34,181 nucleotides of DNA, taken from the NCBI GenBank assembly GCA_902771445.1, contig CACXXD010000011.1, positions 1 to 34,181 on the forward strand, read 5' to 3'. Origin of the DNA: an uncultured Prevotellaceae bacterium (GTDB lineage: Bacteria > Bacteroidota > Bacteroidia > Bacteroidales > Bacteroidaceae). The notes beneath the pieces are model-generated. The model saw only the letters and a program-made list of their open reading frames with translations. It made no database searches and was not told the DNA's origin. Numbering within the stretch: position 1 is the first letter of the stretch; each line of letters begins with the position of its first letter. Of the stretch, positions 17,314 through 26,239 are shown piece after piece. Position numbers and translations under genes: made by a program.

Positions 17314-18322
17314 TTGGTGTTCTTTTGGGGCGCGTTTGTGTCGCCTGAGGTCATTGCTCGTGCTGTGCGTGGCTGGTCTGCTCGTTTCTTGCTACCATCA
17401 AGGACCCTACACTTCTGATGCATGGAATCTGACCGACCAGCAAATCGATTCCATCTCTTTCTATACGACGCACCATTATACGCAGAACTTCAATTTCATT
17501 GTGCGTTCCGATTCCTTGCAGCTCATTGCACAGCATCCCACTGAGTATGTGAACGGCCTGCAGGTCGACACCTTCTGCATATATAATGGCGATCGTATTG
17601 TAGTGGCCGATATTACGAAGATGCCGACCGATACGATAGATTCTGTTTGGGTGAAGGTGGCCAGAGACCAGCAGACCATTGGTTGGATACATGAGAATCT
17701 GATGCTGACGGGGGTGTCGCCCGATGCTCCTATTTCTCAGTTTATAGATTTCTTTTCCAACACCCATCTGCTCATTTTCCTTGCAATCTTAGTATTGGTG
17801 TTTGCTGTGTTTGTGTTTCGCCGACTGATGCGGCTGGGTGCCAAGATCGTCCATTTCAATGACATCAATTCTTTTTATCCCACGTTGCTCTGTCTGCTTG
17901 TGGCCAGTTCGGCTGTGCTTTACAGTTCCATACAGCTTTTTGCGCCTGAGTCATGGCGTCATTATTACTACCATCCTACGTTGAACCCCTTCTCTGTTCC
18001 CTTCCATTTGGGATTGTTTCTCGCGTCTGTATGGATGATGGTCATAGCAGGTATTGCAGCAGTAGACGACGTGCGTCGTCATCTGCGGGGGGGCGATGCT
18101 TTTTTCTACTACTTGGGACTGGCAGGCACCTGTGGCGTCGTCTATGTCATATTCAGTGTCTCCACCATTTATTACATAGGCTATTTGCTGTATATTGCCT
18201 ACGTTCTTGTTGCTGTCTGGCGCTATCTGCATCACACGCGCATTGCCTGCATTTGTGGCAATTGCGGCAGCAGCATGCATAGCAAAGGCCGTTGTCCCCA
18301 TTGCGGTGCCATTAATCAATAA
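17303..18322 (+). CDS. Multi-pass membrane lipoprotein with C-terminal zinc ribbon
   Basis: A 339-residue protein of unknown function. An Arg-rich start is followed by a hydrophobic stretch ending LLVSC (C30), a likely lipobox. Residues about 40-150 are soluble and end in a short VWVKVARDQQTIGWIHENL stretch that resembles a bacterial SH3 motif. About five hydrophobic helices follow (from about 154 to 312). The protein ends with a zinc ribbon (CGNC and CPHC, near 319-336). It therefore probably has a periplasmic sensor-like domain and a cytoplasmic zinc ribbon. It overlaps the U32 stop and is the last gene of the run, and the ribbon matches those of the upstream signalling proteins. A link between them is inference, as two unrelated genes intervene. 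Confidence 0.8.
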   Translation: MEFSWCSFGARLCRLRSLLVLCVAGLLVSCYHQGPYTSDAWNLTDQQIDSISFYTTHHYTQNFNFIVRSDSLQLIAQHPTEYVNGLQVDTFCIYNGDRIVVADITKMPTDTIDSVWVKVARDQQTIGWIHENLMLTGVSPDAPISQFIDFFSNTHLLIFLAILVLVFAVFVFRRLMRLGAKIVHFNDINSFYPTLLCLLVASSAVLYSSIQLFAPESWRHYYYHPTLNPFSVPFHLGLFLASVWMMVIAGIAAVDDVRRHLRGGDAFFYYLGLAGTCGVVYVIFSVSTIYYIGYLLYIAYVLVAVWRYLHHTRIACICGNCGSSMHSKGRCPHCGAINQ

Positions 18323-18353
18323 TTCAATTCCCTGTTATTGCTGAGATAAGAAA

Positions 18354-18385
18354 ATACGTGAGTTCAGTGTACCGAACTCACGTAT
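18354..18385. terminator. Hairpin between convergent genes
   Basis: A perfect 12-bp stem, ATACGTGAGTTC (18354-18365) with GAACTCACGTAT (18374-18385), and an 8-base loop. It lies between the end of the rightward operon and the end of leftward aldA. The T-rich tract is better on the minus strand (TTTCTTATC after the stem), so it may serve both directions but fits aldA best. Confidence 0.7.
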
Positions 18386-18409
18386 CTCATGATGTATTTA
18401 GCCTAATCC

Positions 18410-19852
18410 TTACATGTCCTCATAGGTATCGAGGTAGGTCACATGGGTGACAAGATATTCCTCAACACCGTGTTTGCCATCGGCACCGCCAATACCGCTT
18501 TTCTTTACGCCGGCATGGAATCCCTGGATTGCCTCGAAGTGCTCGCGGTTGATGTAGGTCTCTCCGAACTCCAGTTCGCGACATGCCTTGGTTGCAATGT
18601 TCAGGTCTTTGGTGAAGATGCTCGATGCCAGTCCGTATTCGCAGTCGTTAGCCCATTCAATGACTTGATCGATGGTGTCGAACTCAACCAGAGGAATCAC
18701 CGGGCCGAAGGTCTCCTCGTGAATGATGTCCATGTCCTGGCGGCAGTCATCGAGCACGGTTGCGGCATAGAAGTAGCCTTTCTTGCCTACGCGATGACCG
18801 CCGCACAGCAGTTTGGCTCCCTGCTTGATGGCACGCTCCACCTTCTCCGTTACGCTCTCCAGAGCACGCTGCTCTACCAACGGTCCCATGTCTACATTGT
18901 CGTCCAGGCAAGGATCGCCCACCTTGACGGCGGCCATCTTCTTCACCAGAATCTCAGTGAACGCAGCCTTCACCTCTTTCTGTACATAGACGCGCTCTGC
19001 GTTGTTGCAAATCTGTCCGTTGTTACCGATTCGGCTGTCCACAATCCACTGTGCAGCACGCTCCAGGTCGGCATCCTTGCAAACGATGGCTGGAGCCTTT
19101 CCACCCAGTTCGAGACTCACCTTGGTGATGTTCTTCGAGGCAGCAGCCATGATGCTTTCGCCTGCACTGACACTGCCCGTTACGCTGACGATGTCAATCT
19201 TGGGCGAGCCTGCCATCTCATTGCCGATGACGCTTCCCTTACCGGTCACGATGTTGATGACACCGGCAGGCAGTCCGATCTCGTCGATCACCTTGCCAAA
19301 TTCGGTGCAGTTCTCCGGTGTGAGCTGTGAGGGCTTGATGACAATGGTGCAGCCTGCAATCAGCGCAGCACCTGCCTTGCGGGCAATCAGGAAGAAGGGG
19401 AAGTTCCAGGGCAGGATGCCTGCAACGACGCCAATTGGCTTCTCGCTCAGCAAGATGGTCTCATTGGGACGGTCGCTCGGTATGATTTCGCCCTCAATGT
19501 GGCGGGCAAAGCTGGCCATATATTCGAAATAGCTGATGGTGGCACCCACCTCAATCGATGCCCAGTTGCGGGTCTTGCCCTGCTCGCGCATGATGATTTC
19601 GGTAAACTCGTTCTGGCGCTTCTTTATGCCGTCGGCCATCTTCAGCAGATACTGTGCGCGTTCGATGGCTGGGGTCTTTGCCCATTTCTTCTGAGCGGCA
19701 CGAGCAGCATCGAGTGCTTCGTTGACGTCTTCGATTGTTCCTTCGGGCTGTCGCGAAATGACTTCCTCTGTCGAAGGGTTCAGTACGTTAATCCACTTTC
19801 CACTACGGCTCTCACAGAACCGTCCGTTAATGTACATTTGAAGGTCTTTCAT
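18410..19852 (-). CDS. aldA: Aldehyde dehydrogenase, lactaldehyde dehydrogenase AldA-like
   Basis: A 480-residue NAD(P)-dependent aldehyde dehydrogenase. It resembles E. coli AldA along its whole length: WNFPFFLIARK, VTGSVSAGE, the catalytic glutamate in LELGGKAPAIV, the catalytic cysteine in NGQICNNAERVYV, EETFGPV, and the C-terminal GFHAGVKKSGIGGADGKHG. AldA oxidises L-lactaldehyde (from fucose or rhamnose breakdown) and glycolaldehyde. I use ATG at 19852 (MKDLQMYINGRF); an in-frame TTG at 19858 is less likely. It has its own promoter and is separated from the upstream genes by a terminator. No fucose or rhamnose genes are visible nearby, so the physiological substrate is not settled by context. 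Confidence 0.93.
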   Translation of the reverse strand: MKDLQMYINGRFCESRSGKWINVLNPSTEEVISRQPEGTIEDVNEALDAARAAQKKWAKTPAIERAQYLLKMADGIKKRQNEFTEIIMREQGKTRNWASIEVGATISYFEYMASFARHIEGEIIPSDRPNETILLSEKPIGVVAGILPWNFPFFLIARKAGAALIAGCTIVIKPSQLTPENCTEFGKVIDEIGLPAGVINIVTGKGSVIGNEMAGSPKIDIVSVTGSVSAGESIMAAASKNITKVSLELGGKAPAIVCKDADLERAAQWIVDSRIGNNGQICNNAERVYVQKEVKAAFTEILVKKMAAVKVGDPCLDDNVDMGPLVEQRALESVTEKVERAIKQGAKLLCGGHRVGKKGYFYAATVLDDCRQDMDIIHEETFGPVIPLVEFDTIDQVIEWANDCEYGLASSIFTKDLNIATKACRELEFGETYINREHFEAIQGFHAGVKKSGIGGADGKHGVEEYLVTHVTYLDTYEDM

Positions 19853-19896
19853 ATTCAACTGTTTTAGAAATTAGTGTTTTTAGTCGTAATTGTCAG

Positions 19897-19927
19897 CAAA
19901 TGTAACGAAAAAAAATGAGATTGCAAG
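19897..19927 (-). promoter_or_regulatory. Promoter of aldA
   Basis: On the minus strand TACATTTG (19904-19897) is a -7 box, and CTTG (19927-19924) lies 19 bases upstream. The ATG is 44 bases downstream. The promoter overlaps the terminator of the preceding operon. Confidence 0.6.
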
Positions 19928-19938
19928 CAGCAATCCCA
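19908..19938 (-). terminator. Rho-independent terminator after the cysteine desulfidase-like gene
   Basis: On the minus strand TGGGATTGC (19938-19930) pairs with GCAATCTCA (19924-19916) with one G-U pair, followed by eight T residues (19915-19908). It ends the dcp-desulfidase operon. Confidence 0.8.
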
Positions 19939-19981
19939 TTCTTTTTTATTTTTTTTATGGTTTATAGCTTCGCTTCGTTGT

Positions 19982-21268
19982 TCAGCATCCTTTCGAAGTC
20001 ATGATTTCCAGAACCATGTCGTCGGTGGGGCCCATGCCGTTGGCACCGATAGCCGTCAGGTTGTGTATCGATTTATCCACACAGTCGTCGACGATGCCTT
20101 CGGTCGAGGTCACGCATTTGCCTTCCATGGATAGCAGGGCGGAGAGGAGCGCAGTGGATACGCCCGACGTGATTTTCAGCGAGCACGACGGCTTGGCTCC
20201 GTCGCAGATCATGCCCGTCAGGTTGGCCACCATGTTTTTCACCGATCGACAGATGTGTTCGAAGTTGCCGCCCATTAGATAGGTGATGCCTACGCTCGAT
20301 CCGATACTTGCCACGACGCATCCGCAGAGAGCCGAGAGTGTGCCGAGCGACTGTTTGATGTAGATGGCCGTCAGGTGGCTCAGCATCAAGCCACGGATGA
20401 GTTCCTCTTCGGTGTTCTCGTTTTCTTTTGCATAGACGCATACGGGGTTGGTGGCGCAGATGCCTTGATTGCCCGATCCGCTGTTCGACATGACGGGAAT
20501 CATGGCGCCTCCCATGCGGGCATCGCAGGCTGAGGCTGTGCGTGCGATGATGTGGGCATAGATGCTATTGCCGAAGATGCCTTTCGACAGTGGGCGGTCG
20601 ATTGTCTTGCCGAGGTTATGCCCGTAGTTGCCTTTCAGTGCCTCGCGGGCCGCGTTCATATTATATTTGCGTGTCTCTTCAATGAAACGGATTTCCTCAA
20701 GCGGGGCAGTAGTGGCAAAGTCGTAGACAAGTCGCAGGTCGAGTGCTATGTCATCGCTTCCTGTTTCTGCATGGCAGCTGTGGGCCGGTTTACCGTTTGA
20801 GGCAACTCCGTTGACATCGACAAAATGCGTGTGCGATCCGGCTATAATGGCTGTCCTGGCTTTGTCGCCGGCACGACAGGTCACCTCTACATACAGTTTT
20901 TCGGTGATGCCCTTCTTCAGTTGAATGTCTATGCGCTTTTCGTCAATGTAGCGTTTGCCCTCTTCCAGCGCGTCGGGTGTCAGGTCTTTCAGCACTTCCA
21001 GTTGATAGCTGCTTTTGCCAATCAGCCCACCCAGTGCAATGGCAATGGGCAGACCGATCATGCCAGTCCCCGGGATGCCTACTCCCATTGCGTTCTTCAG
21101 AATATTGGCACTCAGCTGGACCTCGATGCGTTCTGGTCGGCAGCCCAGCAGCTCAGTGGCTTTTGCTGTGCATAGTGCTACGCACATGGGCTCGGTACAG
21201 CCGATGGCAGGCACTACCTCTCTGTGTACAAGTTCGATGATTCGATTGCGTATTTCCTTGTCTATCAT
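19982..21268 (-). CDS. UPF0597 family Fe-S enzyme (L-cysteine desulfidase / L-serine dehydratase-like)
   Basis: A 428-residue member of the UPF0597 (YhaM/CyuA) group, related to the alpha chain of iron-sulphur L-serine dehydratases. The conserved cysteines are in place: GCTEP (C24), SGSGNQGICATNP (near 270) and MICDGAKPSC (near 350). In this group they hold a [4Fe-4S] cluster that removes the leaving group directly. Characterised members break L-cysteine into pyruvate, ammonia and sulphide, and serine is the alternative substrate. It is cytoplasmic, with no signal peptide. It lies 31 bases after dcp on the same strand, so it is probably co-transcribed with that peptidase, which is consistent with peptide and amino-acid catabolism. 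A terminator follows at 19938-19908. Confidence 0.88.
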   Translation of the reverse strand: MIDKEIRNRIIELVHREVVPAIGCTEPMCVALCTAKATELLGCRPERIEVQLSANILKNAMGVGIPGTGMIGLPIAIALGGLIGKSSYQLEVLKDLTPDALEEGKRYIDEKRIDIQLKKGITEKLYVEVTCRAGDKARTAIIAGSHTHFVDVNGVASNGKPAHSCHAETGSDDIALDLRLVYDFATTAPLEEIRFIEETRKYNMNAAREALKGNYGHNLGKTIDRPLSKGIFGNSIYAHIIARTASACDARMGGAMIPVMSNSGSGNQGICATNPVCVYAKENENTEEELIRGLMLSHLTAIYIKQSLGTLSALCGCVVASIGSSVGITYLMGGNFEHICRSVKNMVANLTGMICDGAKPSCSLKITSGVSTALLSALLSMEGKCVTSTEGIVDDCVDKSIHNLTAIGANGMGPTDDMVLEIMTSKGC

Positions 21269-21299
21269 GGTTTTACTATTAGATGGCTTAGCTTCTTCT

Positions 21300-23447
21300 T
21301 CACTTCTTTGCTGGGCGCTGTCTCTTGATGCCGTTGCGCTTCAGCAGTGCGTCGATGGTAGGCTCGCTGCCACGGAATCGCTTGTAGAGTGTCATGGGGT
21401 GTTCGGTGCCGCCCTTCGACAGGATGTTGTCACGGAAGCTCTGGGCCGTCTCTTGATTGAAGATGCCGTTCTTCTTGAACAGGCTGAATGCGTCGGCATC
21501 GAGCACCTCAGCCCACTTGTAGCTGTAGTAGCCTGCGGCATAGCCGCCCGACATGATGTGTGAGAACTGTACGGTCATGCACGTCTCAGGCAGTTGTTTG
21601 CCCAGGATGGCTTTCTTCCATGCGTTCTTCTCAAAGGGCATGATGTCGGCGGCAAACTCGTCGCGCTGGGTGTAGTAGGCCATGTCGAGCAAGCCGAAGC
21701 TCACCTGGCGCAGGCAGGCCGTGGCTACCATGAAGTTACGGCTCTTCACGATGCGCTCAATCAGTTCGTCGGGCAACGGCTCGCCTGTCTGATAGTGGAA
21801 GGCGAAAGTGCGCAGGAACTCTTTCTCGACGGCGAAGTTCTCCATGAACTGTGAGGGCAGTTCCACGAAGTCCCACCACACATTGGTGCCGCTCAGGCTC
21901 TCGAACCTCGTGTTGGCAAACATGCCGTGCAGCGAGTGACCAAACTCATGCAGGAACGTCTCCACCTCGCTGAGGGTCAGCAGGGCTGGCTTCTCATCGG
22001 TGGGCTTCGACAGGTTCATGACCACCGAGACGTGTGGTCGCACGTTCTCGCCTTTCTTGTCGATAAACTGTCCTTGATATTCCGTCATCCATGCACCGCC
22101 TTGTTTGCCTTTGCGCGGATGGAAGTCGGCATAGAACACAGCCAGATAACTGCCGTCCTTGTCGAACACCTCGTAGGCTTTCACGTCGGGATGGTAGACG
22201 GGAATGTCTTTGTTTTCCTTGAAGCTGATGCCATACAGACGGCCTGCCAGTCCGAAGACACCGTCGATCACCTTTGACAGTTCGAAGTAGGGCCGCAGCA
22301 TTTCGGCGTCGATATTCCATTTTTTCAGTTGCAGCTTGTGGCTATAGAACGTTGCATCCCACGGCTTCAGTTCGTCAGAGGTGTCGTCGGTTCCTTTCTT
22401 CTTTTCTGCTTTCTTCTTGAAGTCTGTCAGTTCCTTGCGTTCCTTCTCGGCTGTTGGCTTGTAGGCATCAATCAGATCGTTCAGCAGCTTATACACGTTG
22501 CGCGTGTTGCGGGCCATGCGGCGCTTCAGCATATAGTCGGCATACGTCTTGTAGCCAAGCAGTTGAGCCACCTCACGCCGCAGGTTGACGAGCCGCTTGC
22601 ATATCTCCAGGTTGTTCTCGTTGTTCGGGTGGGTGCACAGCGTGTTGCGGGCCATGTACATCTGTTCGCGCAAGTCGCGCTGAGTGCTGTAGGTCATGAA
22701 GGGCGAGTAGGAGGGGTAGTCCAGTGTGAACACCCATCCTTCTTTCTCCTGTTCCTTGGCCGTCTGTGCTGCTGCTTCCTTGGCGGTCTCTGGCAGACCG
22801 TCGAGCTGTGCCTCGTCGGTGATGTGCAAGGTGAATGCCTTGGTCTCTTTCAACAGGTTCTGCGAGAATTGCAACGACAGGATGGAGGCCTCTTCCGTCA
22901 GTTTGCGCAGTTTCTCCTTACCCTCCTGGTCCAGCAAGGCCCCGCTTCTTACGAAGCCCTGATAGGTGTTCTCCAGCAGCATCTTCTCCTCGGGTGTCAG
23001 TTTGCGGTGGTGCTGGTGTACATATTTGATTCGCTCAAACAAGCGTTCGTTCAGTCTTACATCGTTGGCATGCTGTGTCAGGATGGGGCTCATCTTCTGT
23101 GCCAGAGCATCCAGTTCGTCGTTGGTCTCAGCCGACAGCAGGTTGTAGAACACCGTTGAGACACGCTCCAACAGATCGTAGTATCCTTCCGTGTCGTCTT
23201 CTTTGTCGATGATAGTATTGTCGAAGGTCGGCTTCTGTGGATTGTTGATTGTTTTCTCAATCTGTTCGTTGTCTCGTCGGATGCCTTCCATGAAAGCCTC
23301 CTCAAAATCTTCCAATCTGATCTTGTCGAATGGCACCACATCATGCGGTGTCTTGTATGGTTCAAAGAAAGGGTTCACTCTTTGTCTATTATCGGCTTGA
23401 GCATTAGCATCGGCCTTCAAGGTCTCATTGTTCATATTTTCATCCAT
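21300..23447 (-). CDS. dcp: M3 family peptidyl-dipeptidase (Dcp-like)
   Basis: A 715-residue zinc metallopeptidase of family M3. The HEFGH motif (H500, E501, H504) and third ligand E529 in WDFVELPSQFMEN are present. The adjoining HGMFA and LSGTN match Dcp better than oligopeptidase A. Dcp removes C-terminal dipeptides from oligopeptides. There is no signal peptide, so it should be cytoplasmic. A Lys/Glu-rich low-complexity insertion (about 336-358, KKKAEKKKGTDD) is unusual for the family. The start at 23447 has a second in-frame ATG four codons later, and either is possible. Two minus-strand promoter boxes lie upstream, the farther one abutting a 33-bp repeat. Confidence 0.93.
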   Translation of the reverse strand: MDENMNNETLKADANAQADNRQRVNPFFEPYKTPHDVVPFDKIRLEDFEEAFMEGIRRDNEQIEKTINNPQKPTFDNTIIDKEDDTEGYYDLLERVSTVFYNLLSAETNDELDALAQKMSPILTQHANDVRLNERLFERIKYVHQHHRKLTPEEKMLLENTYQGFVRSGALLDQEGKEKLRKLTEEASILSLQFSQNLLKETKAFTLHITDEAQLDGLPETAKEAAAQTAKEQEKEGWVFTLDYPSYSPFMTYSTQRDLREQMYMARNTLCTHPNNENNLEICKRLVNLRREVAQLLGYKTYADYMLKRRMARNTRNVYKLLNDLIDAYKPTAEKERKELTDFKKKAEKKKGTDDTSDELKPWDATFYSHKLQLKKWNIDAEMLRPYFELSKVIDGVFGLAGRLYGISFKENKDIPVYHPDVKAYEVFDKDGSYLAVFYADFHPRKGKQGGAWMTEYQGQFIDKKGENVRPHVSVVMNLSKPTDEKPALLTLSEVETFLHEFGHSLHGMFANTRFESLSGTNVWWDFVELPSQFMENFAVEKEFLRTFAFHYQTGEPLPDELIERIVKSRNFMVATACLRQVSFGLLDMAYYTQRDEFAADIMPFEKNAWKKAILGKQLPETCMTVQFSHIMSGGYAAGYYSYKWAEVLDADAFSLFKKNGIFNQETAQSFRDNILSKGGTEHPMTLYKRFRGSEPTIDALLKRNGIKRQRPAKK

Positions 23448-23512
23448 TAAACAAGTGTTATTTTAGCGTTTGCGTAGAGACGTCACATCGTGGCATCTCT
23501 ACTTTCAGGCTG

Positions 23513-23520
23513 CAAATTTA
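23513..23520 (-). promoter_or_regulatory. Possible proximal promoter box of dcp
   Basis: TAAATTTG on the minus strand, 65 bases before the dcp start. It fits the TAnnTTTG consensus, but I see no good -33 box at normal spacing. Confidence 0.4.
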
Positions 23521-23598
23521 GATAAAATTTCTGAGATTATAAGCCAATAGAGTTAAAAACTGAAACACATTGCCCCGAAAAGATGCCATAATTTGCTG

Positions 23599-23630
23599 CA
23601 AATATACAAACATTCTTTTGCACTTCCAAA
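23599..23630 (-). promoter_or_regulatory. Distal promoter of dcp abutting the 33-bp repeat
   Basis: On the minus strand TTTG (23630-23627), a 20-base spacer and TATATTTG (23606-23599) form a near-consensus promoter pointing at dcp. The -33 box overlaps the edge of the repeat at 23628-23660. Confidence 0.65.
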
Positions 23631-23660
23631 CTTTCCAATCAAAAACTTGTCAAAGAGCGC
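23628..23660. repeat. 33-bp direct repeat, copy 1
   Basis: A perfect match to 26948-26980, including the core CTTTCCAATC followed by AAAAACTTGTC. This copy lies 24 bases past the stop of the GIY-YIG/helicase gene and touches the distal dcp promoter. The two copies bracket the MntA/HepT/helicase module. Confidence 0.95.
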
Positions 23661-23684
23661 GTTGTGACGCTATTAGAAAAGACC

Positions 23685-26198
23685 TCACGATGACAGGTAT
23701 TCCTCCATCGTGATGACCGTACTATATCCACCTACTTGTTGGTCATGCTCATGACGGTTGATGCCAGTATAAGTCAGGCTGCTGTCCTCATATCGCTTGA
23801 ATTTATAGACGGCATCATTCATCAGCGCCTCGTTGAACACATTGAGGCTGACCAACAACGCGAAGTCCTGCTTGGTCAGTCCTGTGACGCGCTCGAACAA
23901 TCTGGGCTCCAGTTGCAGGATTACATCTTTCAGCGAATACTCGCGGAAGTCGGTCAAGTACATGAAGATGGGTATGCGCGTGGCAAACTTCATCAGTTTC
24001 TCCTGTATCTGGCGGCGCTTGCTCTTGATTTCCTTCTCGGCATCGCTCAGTTCTTTCTTCTCCTTGGGCGTCAGTCCGTCCTCATGTTCCTTGCGTTTCT
24101 TCTTGATGTTCTCCGTCTTGTTGATGATAGTCTCTATATCCTGATTCAGCGAGCGGAATCCCTCTATTTTCATCAGCGCGGCCATCGCCTCCTTATTGTT
24201 CAGCAGCCGTTGCAGCGTGAAGTTATCCACATTGACCAGCAATGCGCTCTCCCACCTGCGAGCCAGCAGCGTGGCAGAAGTGTTGTTCATCGCCATGTCC
24301 AGCACGTCGCTGGCCGAGAGTGCTTTCATCACCCCGTTCTCATAGCACAGCACAGGCAGGAACTTGATGAAGTCGTCCACACACTTCTCTGGATTGCCTT
24401 CTTCAACATTCAACTGACAGGAGTAGTCGGCAACCTTTCTGAGTGCTCTGTTAGGTGCAAAGTCGAACACATAGCAGACCTTCTTCAATATCTCAACTTG
24501 GTTCGGATACAACCCGTCACTGTTGGTAATAGTCCAAGGTGACTGTACGCGGAATGCCGACTGGAAATAAGTCTCTGGCGACGAGGTGTCTCGTAGCATG
24601 AAGATACCCGTCCACGGACGAACGGTGACACCCGTAGTCAGTTTGCCACAGGTCAGCGTGATGGTCTTGCAATGAAGCGGATCCGGATGCGACATGGCTT
24701 TCTCAACAGGCGGCAGGGCCTGTTGTCCGATGCCCGCCCTTGTTCCAGCGCAGACGATGACCTGATAGTCATGATAGAATGTGTTCTGCAGCTCTGTCAG
24801 CAGATTGCGCATGGCGAAGCAGGCCGCCACGTTAGGCAGGAACCACAGCGTATGGTTCATGTTCGAATAGAGGTCGCCATTGAGGAAAGGCAACGGGGGC
24901 TTACGGTTTCCTGCTTTCAGGTCGTTGATGGACGTAGGCAGATATTGTCCGCGCAGCATGTCGAGCCATTTCTGCACCTCGTCGTGATGCTTGAACACGG
25001 CATCCCCGCCCCGTCCCTCAGCTTCAAAGAATGAGTTCAGGTCGAATTCGTCAAACTCTCCTTCTTCCGCCACTCTCGATATTTCCTTCGGCAGCTGATA
25101 GGTCAGCAGCACCATCTTGGGCAGCGAGGCGTATGGATTGTCGGCCTTGTCGCCCCATTCCTCTTTGGCCCGTTGCTCGTCGCTGTAGGTCCAGTTGTAT
25201 ATCTGCTCCTCGATGAACTCGCCGGAGGCTATGGCACGGAAGGGCGTACCCGACAGGTACAGGTAATGATTCGACGTGATGGGAATCAGGTCTTCGTCGA
25301 AGTAGTCCGGATTCTCAATTTCGCCGCCCAAGTCCTCGCTCACTCCAATCAGCTCCTTCGCATTCTCGCGCCAAGCTCCATAGTGGTATTCGTCCAGCAC
25401 GATGCAGTCCCAGTTGAATCCGCGAGCCCATTCGTGTTTCAGCTTCATGCCTCCGCTGGCTGTGTTCTTGCCCAGAAAGTCCTGAAACGAGCCGAACACC
25501 ACCATCGGCTTCTGCGAGTCGGCATGCTCAAACTGATAGTCGATAGTGGCATCAGCGCTCCTGGCTATAAACTGCCACCCGTCAAAGTCCACATGCGTCA
25601 TCAAGTCCTCCTCCCACGCATGAACCACGGCGGGCTTGAATGTCAGCACCAGCACGCGCCGCCACCCCATGCGCCGTGCCAGCTGGTAAGTAGTAAAGGT
25701 CTTGCCGAAGCGCATCTTGCAGTTCCATAGGAAGTGAGGCACGCGGCCTGCCTCCGACTGATAGCTTTCGAAGTAGGCTGCCGTCTTCTCCACCGCCGCC
25801 TGCTGTTCGGGGCGCATGCCAAATGTCTTGTCGCGGTTCCACGCCACATCCTTTCTCTCTTTGACGGCCACAATAGCCGCCCTGACCTGCTGGGGCGTAC
25901 AGCGATACCACTCGCCCTCCGCGTGCCGACATCCCATCCTGACCAACTGGCGATGTACATCATGGTCCATAAACGCCGTACCGTCCTGCCGCATGGCACT
26001 CTCTTCCACCAGTATGCGGTAAGGCGGTTCGCCCGGACGCACGATGTTATACTGCTGGTGCACCCGTTCATGCACGCCAATCGTGGTATAGCCCACCTTC
26101 AGCAGTCCGCGCAGCTGTGGGTCATACTTGTCCTCGTAGGCATAAATCATCGGAGCCGACTCCGACTTCCGTGGGAAATAACTTTGTGTTGTTGCCAT
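23685..26198 (-). CDS. GIY-YIG (T5orf172-like) nuclease domain fused to a DEAD/DEAH-type helicase
   Basis: An 837-residue protein. Residues about 17-105 resemble a T5orf172/Mug113-type GIY-YIG nuclease: IYAYE, LLKVGYTT (33-40), R45, and the GEWYRC end (95-100) with a candidate catalytic Glu. A superfamily 2 helicase follows, with Walker A MRFGKT (162-167), motif II DEYH (269-272), motif III SGTPF (316-320), and a motif VI-like QSAFRVQSP near 546 that has one arginine. The layout resembles restriction-type DNA translocases, but no methyltransferase or specificity subunit is adjacent. A Lys/Glu-rich coiled stretch lies near 700-735. It starts 41 bases after the HepT stop with an AAGG ahead of the ATG, and no promoter between them, so it is probably in the MntA/HepT operon. 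A role in defence against foreign DNA is inference from domains and context. Confidence 0.85.
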   Translation of the reverse strand: MATTQSYFPRKSESAPMIYAYEDKYDPQLRGLLKVGYTTIGVHERVHQQYNIVRPGEPPYRILVEESAMRQDGTAFMDHDVHRQLVRMGCRHAEGEWYRCTPQQVRAAIVAVKERKDVAWNRDKTFGMRPEQQAAVEKTAAYFESYQSEAGRVPHFLWNCKMRFGKTFTTYQLARRMGWRRVLVLTFKPAVVHAWEEDLMTHVDFDGWQFIARSADATIDYQFEHADSQKPMVVFGSFQDFLGKNTASGGMKLKHEWARGFNWDCIVLDEYHYGAWRENAKELIGVSEDLGGEIENPDYFDEDLIPITSNHYLYLSGTPFRAIASGEFIEEQIYNWTYSDEQRAKEEWGDKADNPYASLPKMVLLTYQLPKEISRVAEEGEFDEFDLNSFFEAEGRGGDAVFKHHDEVQKWLDMLRGQYLPTSINDLKAGNRKPPLPFLNGDLYSNMNHTLWFLPNVAACFAMRNLLTELQNTFYHDYQVIVCAGTRAGIGQQALPPVEKAMSHPDPLHCKTITLTCGKLTTGVTVRPWTGIFMLRDTSSPETYFQSAFRVQSPWTITNSDGLYPNQVEILKKVCYVFDFAPNRALRKVADYSCQLNVEEGNPEKCVDDFIKFLPVLCYENGVMKALSASDVLDMAMNNTSATLLARRWESALLVNVDNFTLQRLLNNKEAMAALMKIEGFRSLNQDIETIINKTENIKKKRKEHEDGLTPKEKKELSDAEKEIKSKRRQIQEKLMKFATRIPIFMYLTDFREYSLKDVILQLEPRLFERVTGLTKQDFALLVSLNVFNEALMNDAVYKFKRYEDSSLTYTGINRHEHDQQVGGYSTVITMEEYLSS

Positions 26199-26239
26199 AA
26201 CCTTATCGTTTTGTTATGGCACCCATTTAAAGATTTTGA

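Noticed and set aside
19853-19858. TTG start for aldA
   Set aside because: An ATG two codons later gives a normal N-terminus, and nothing in the sequence favours the TTG.
23685-26198. Complete type I or type III restriction-modification system
   Set aside because: The helicase has a nuclease-like domain, but no methyltransferase or specificity subunit is adjacent; the only restriction-modification sequence nearby is a truncated tail.
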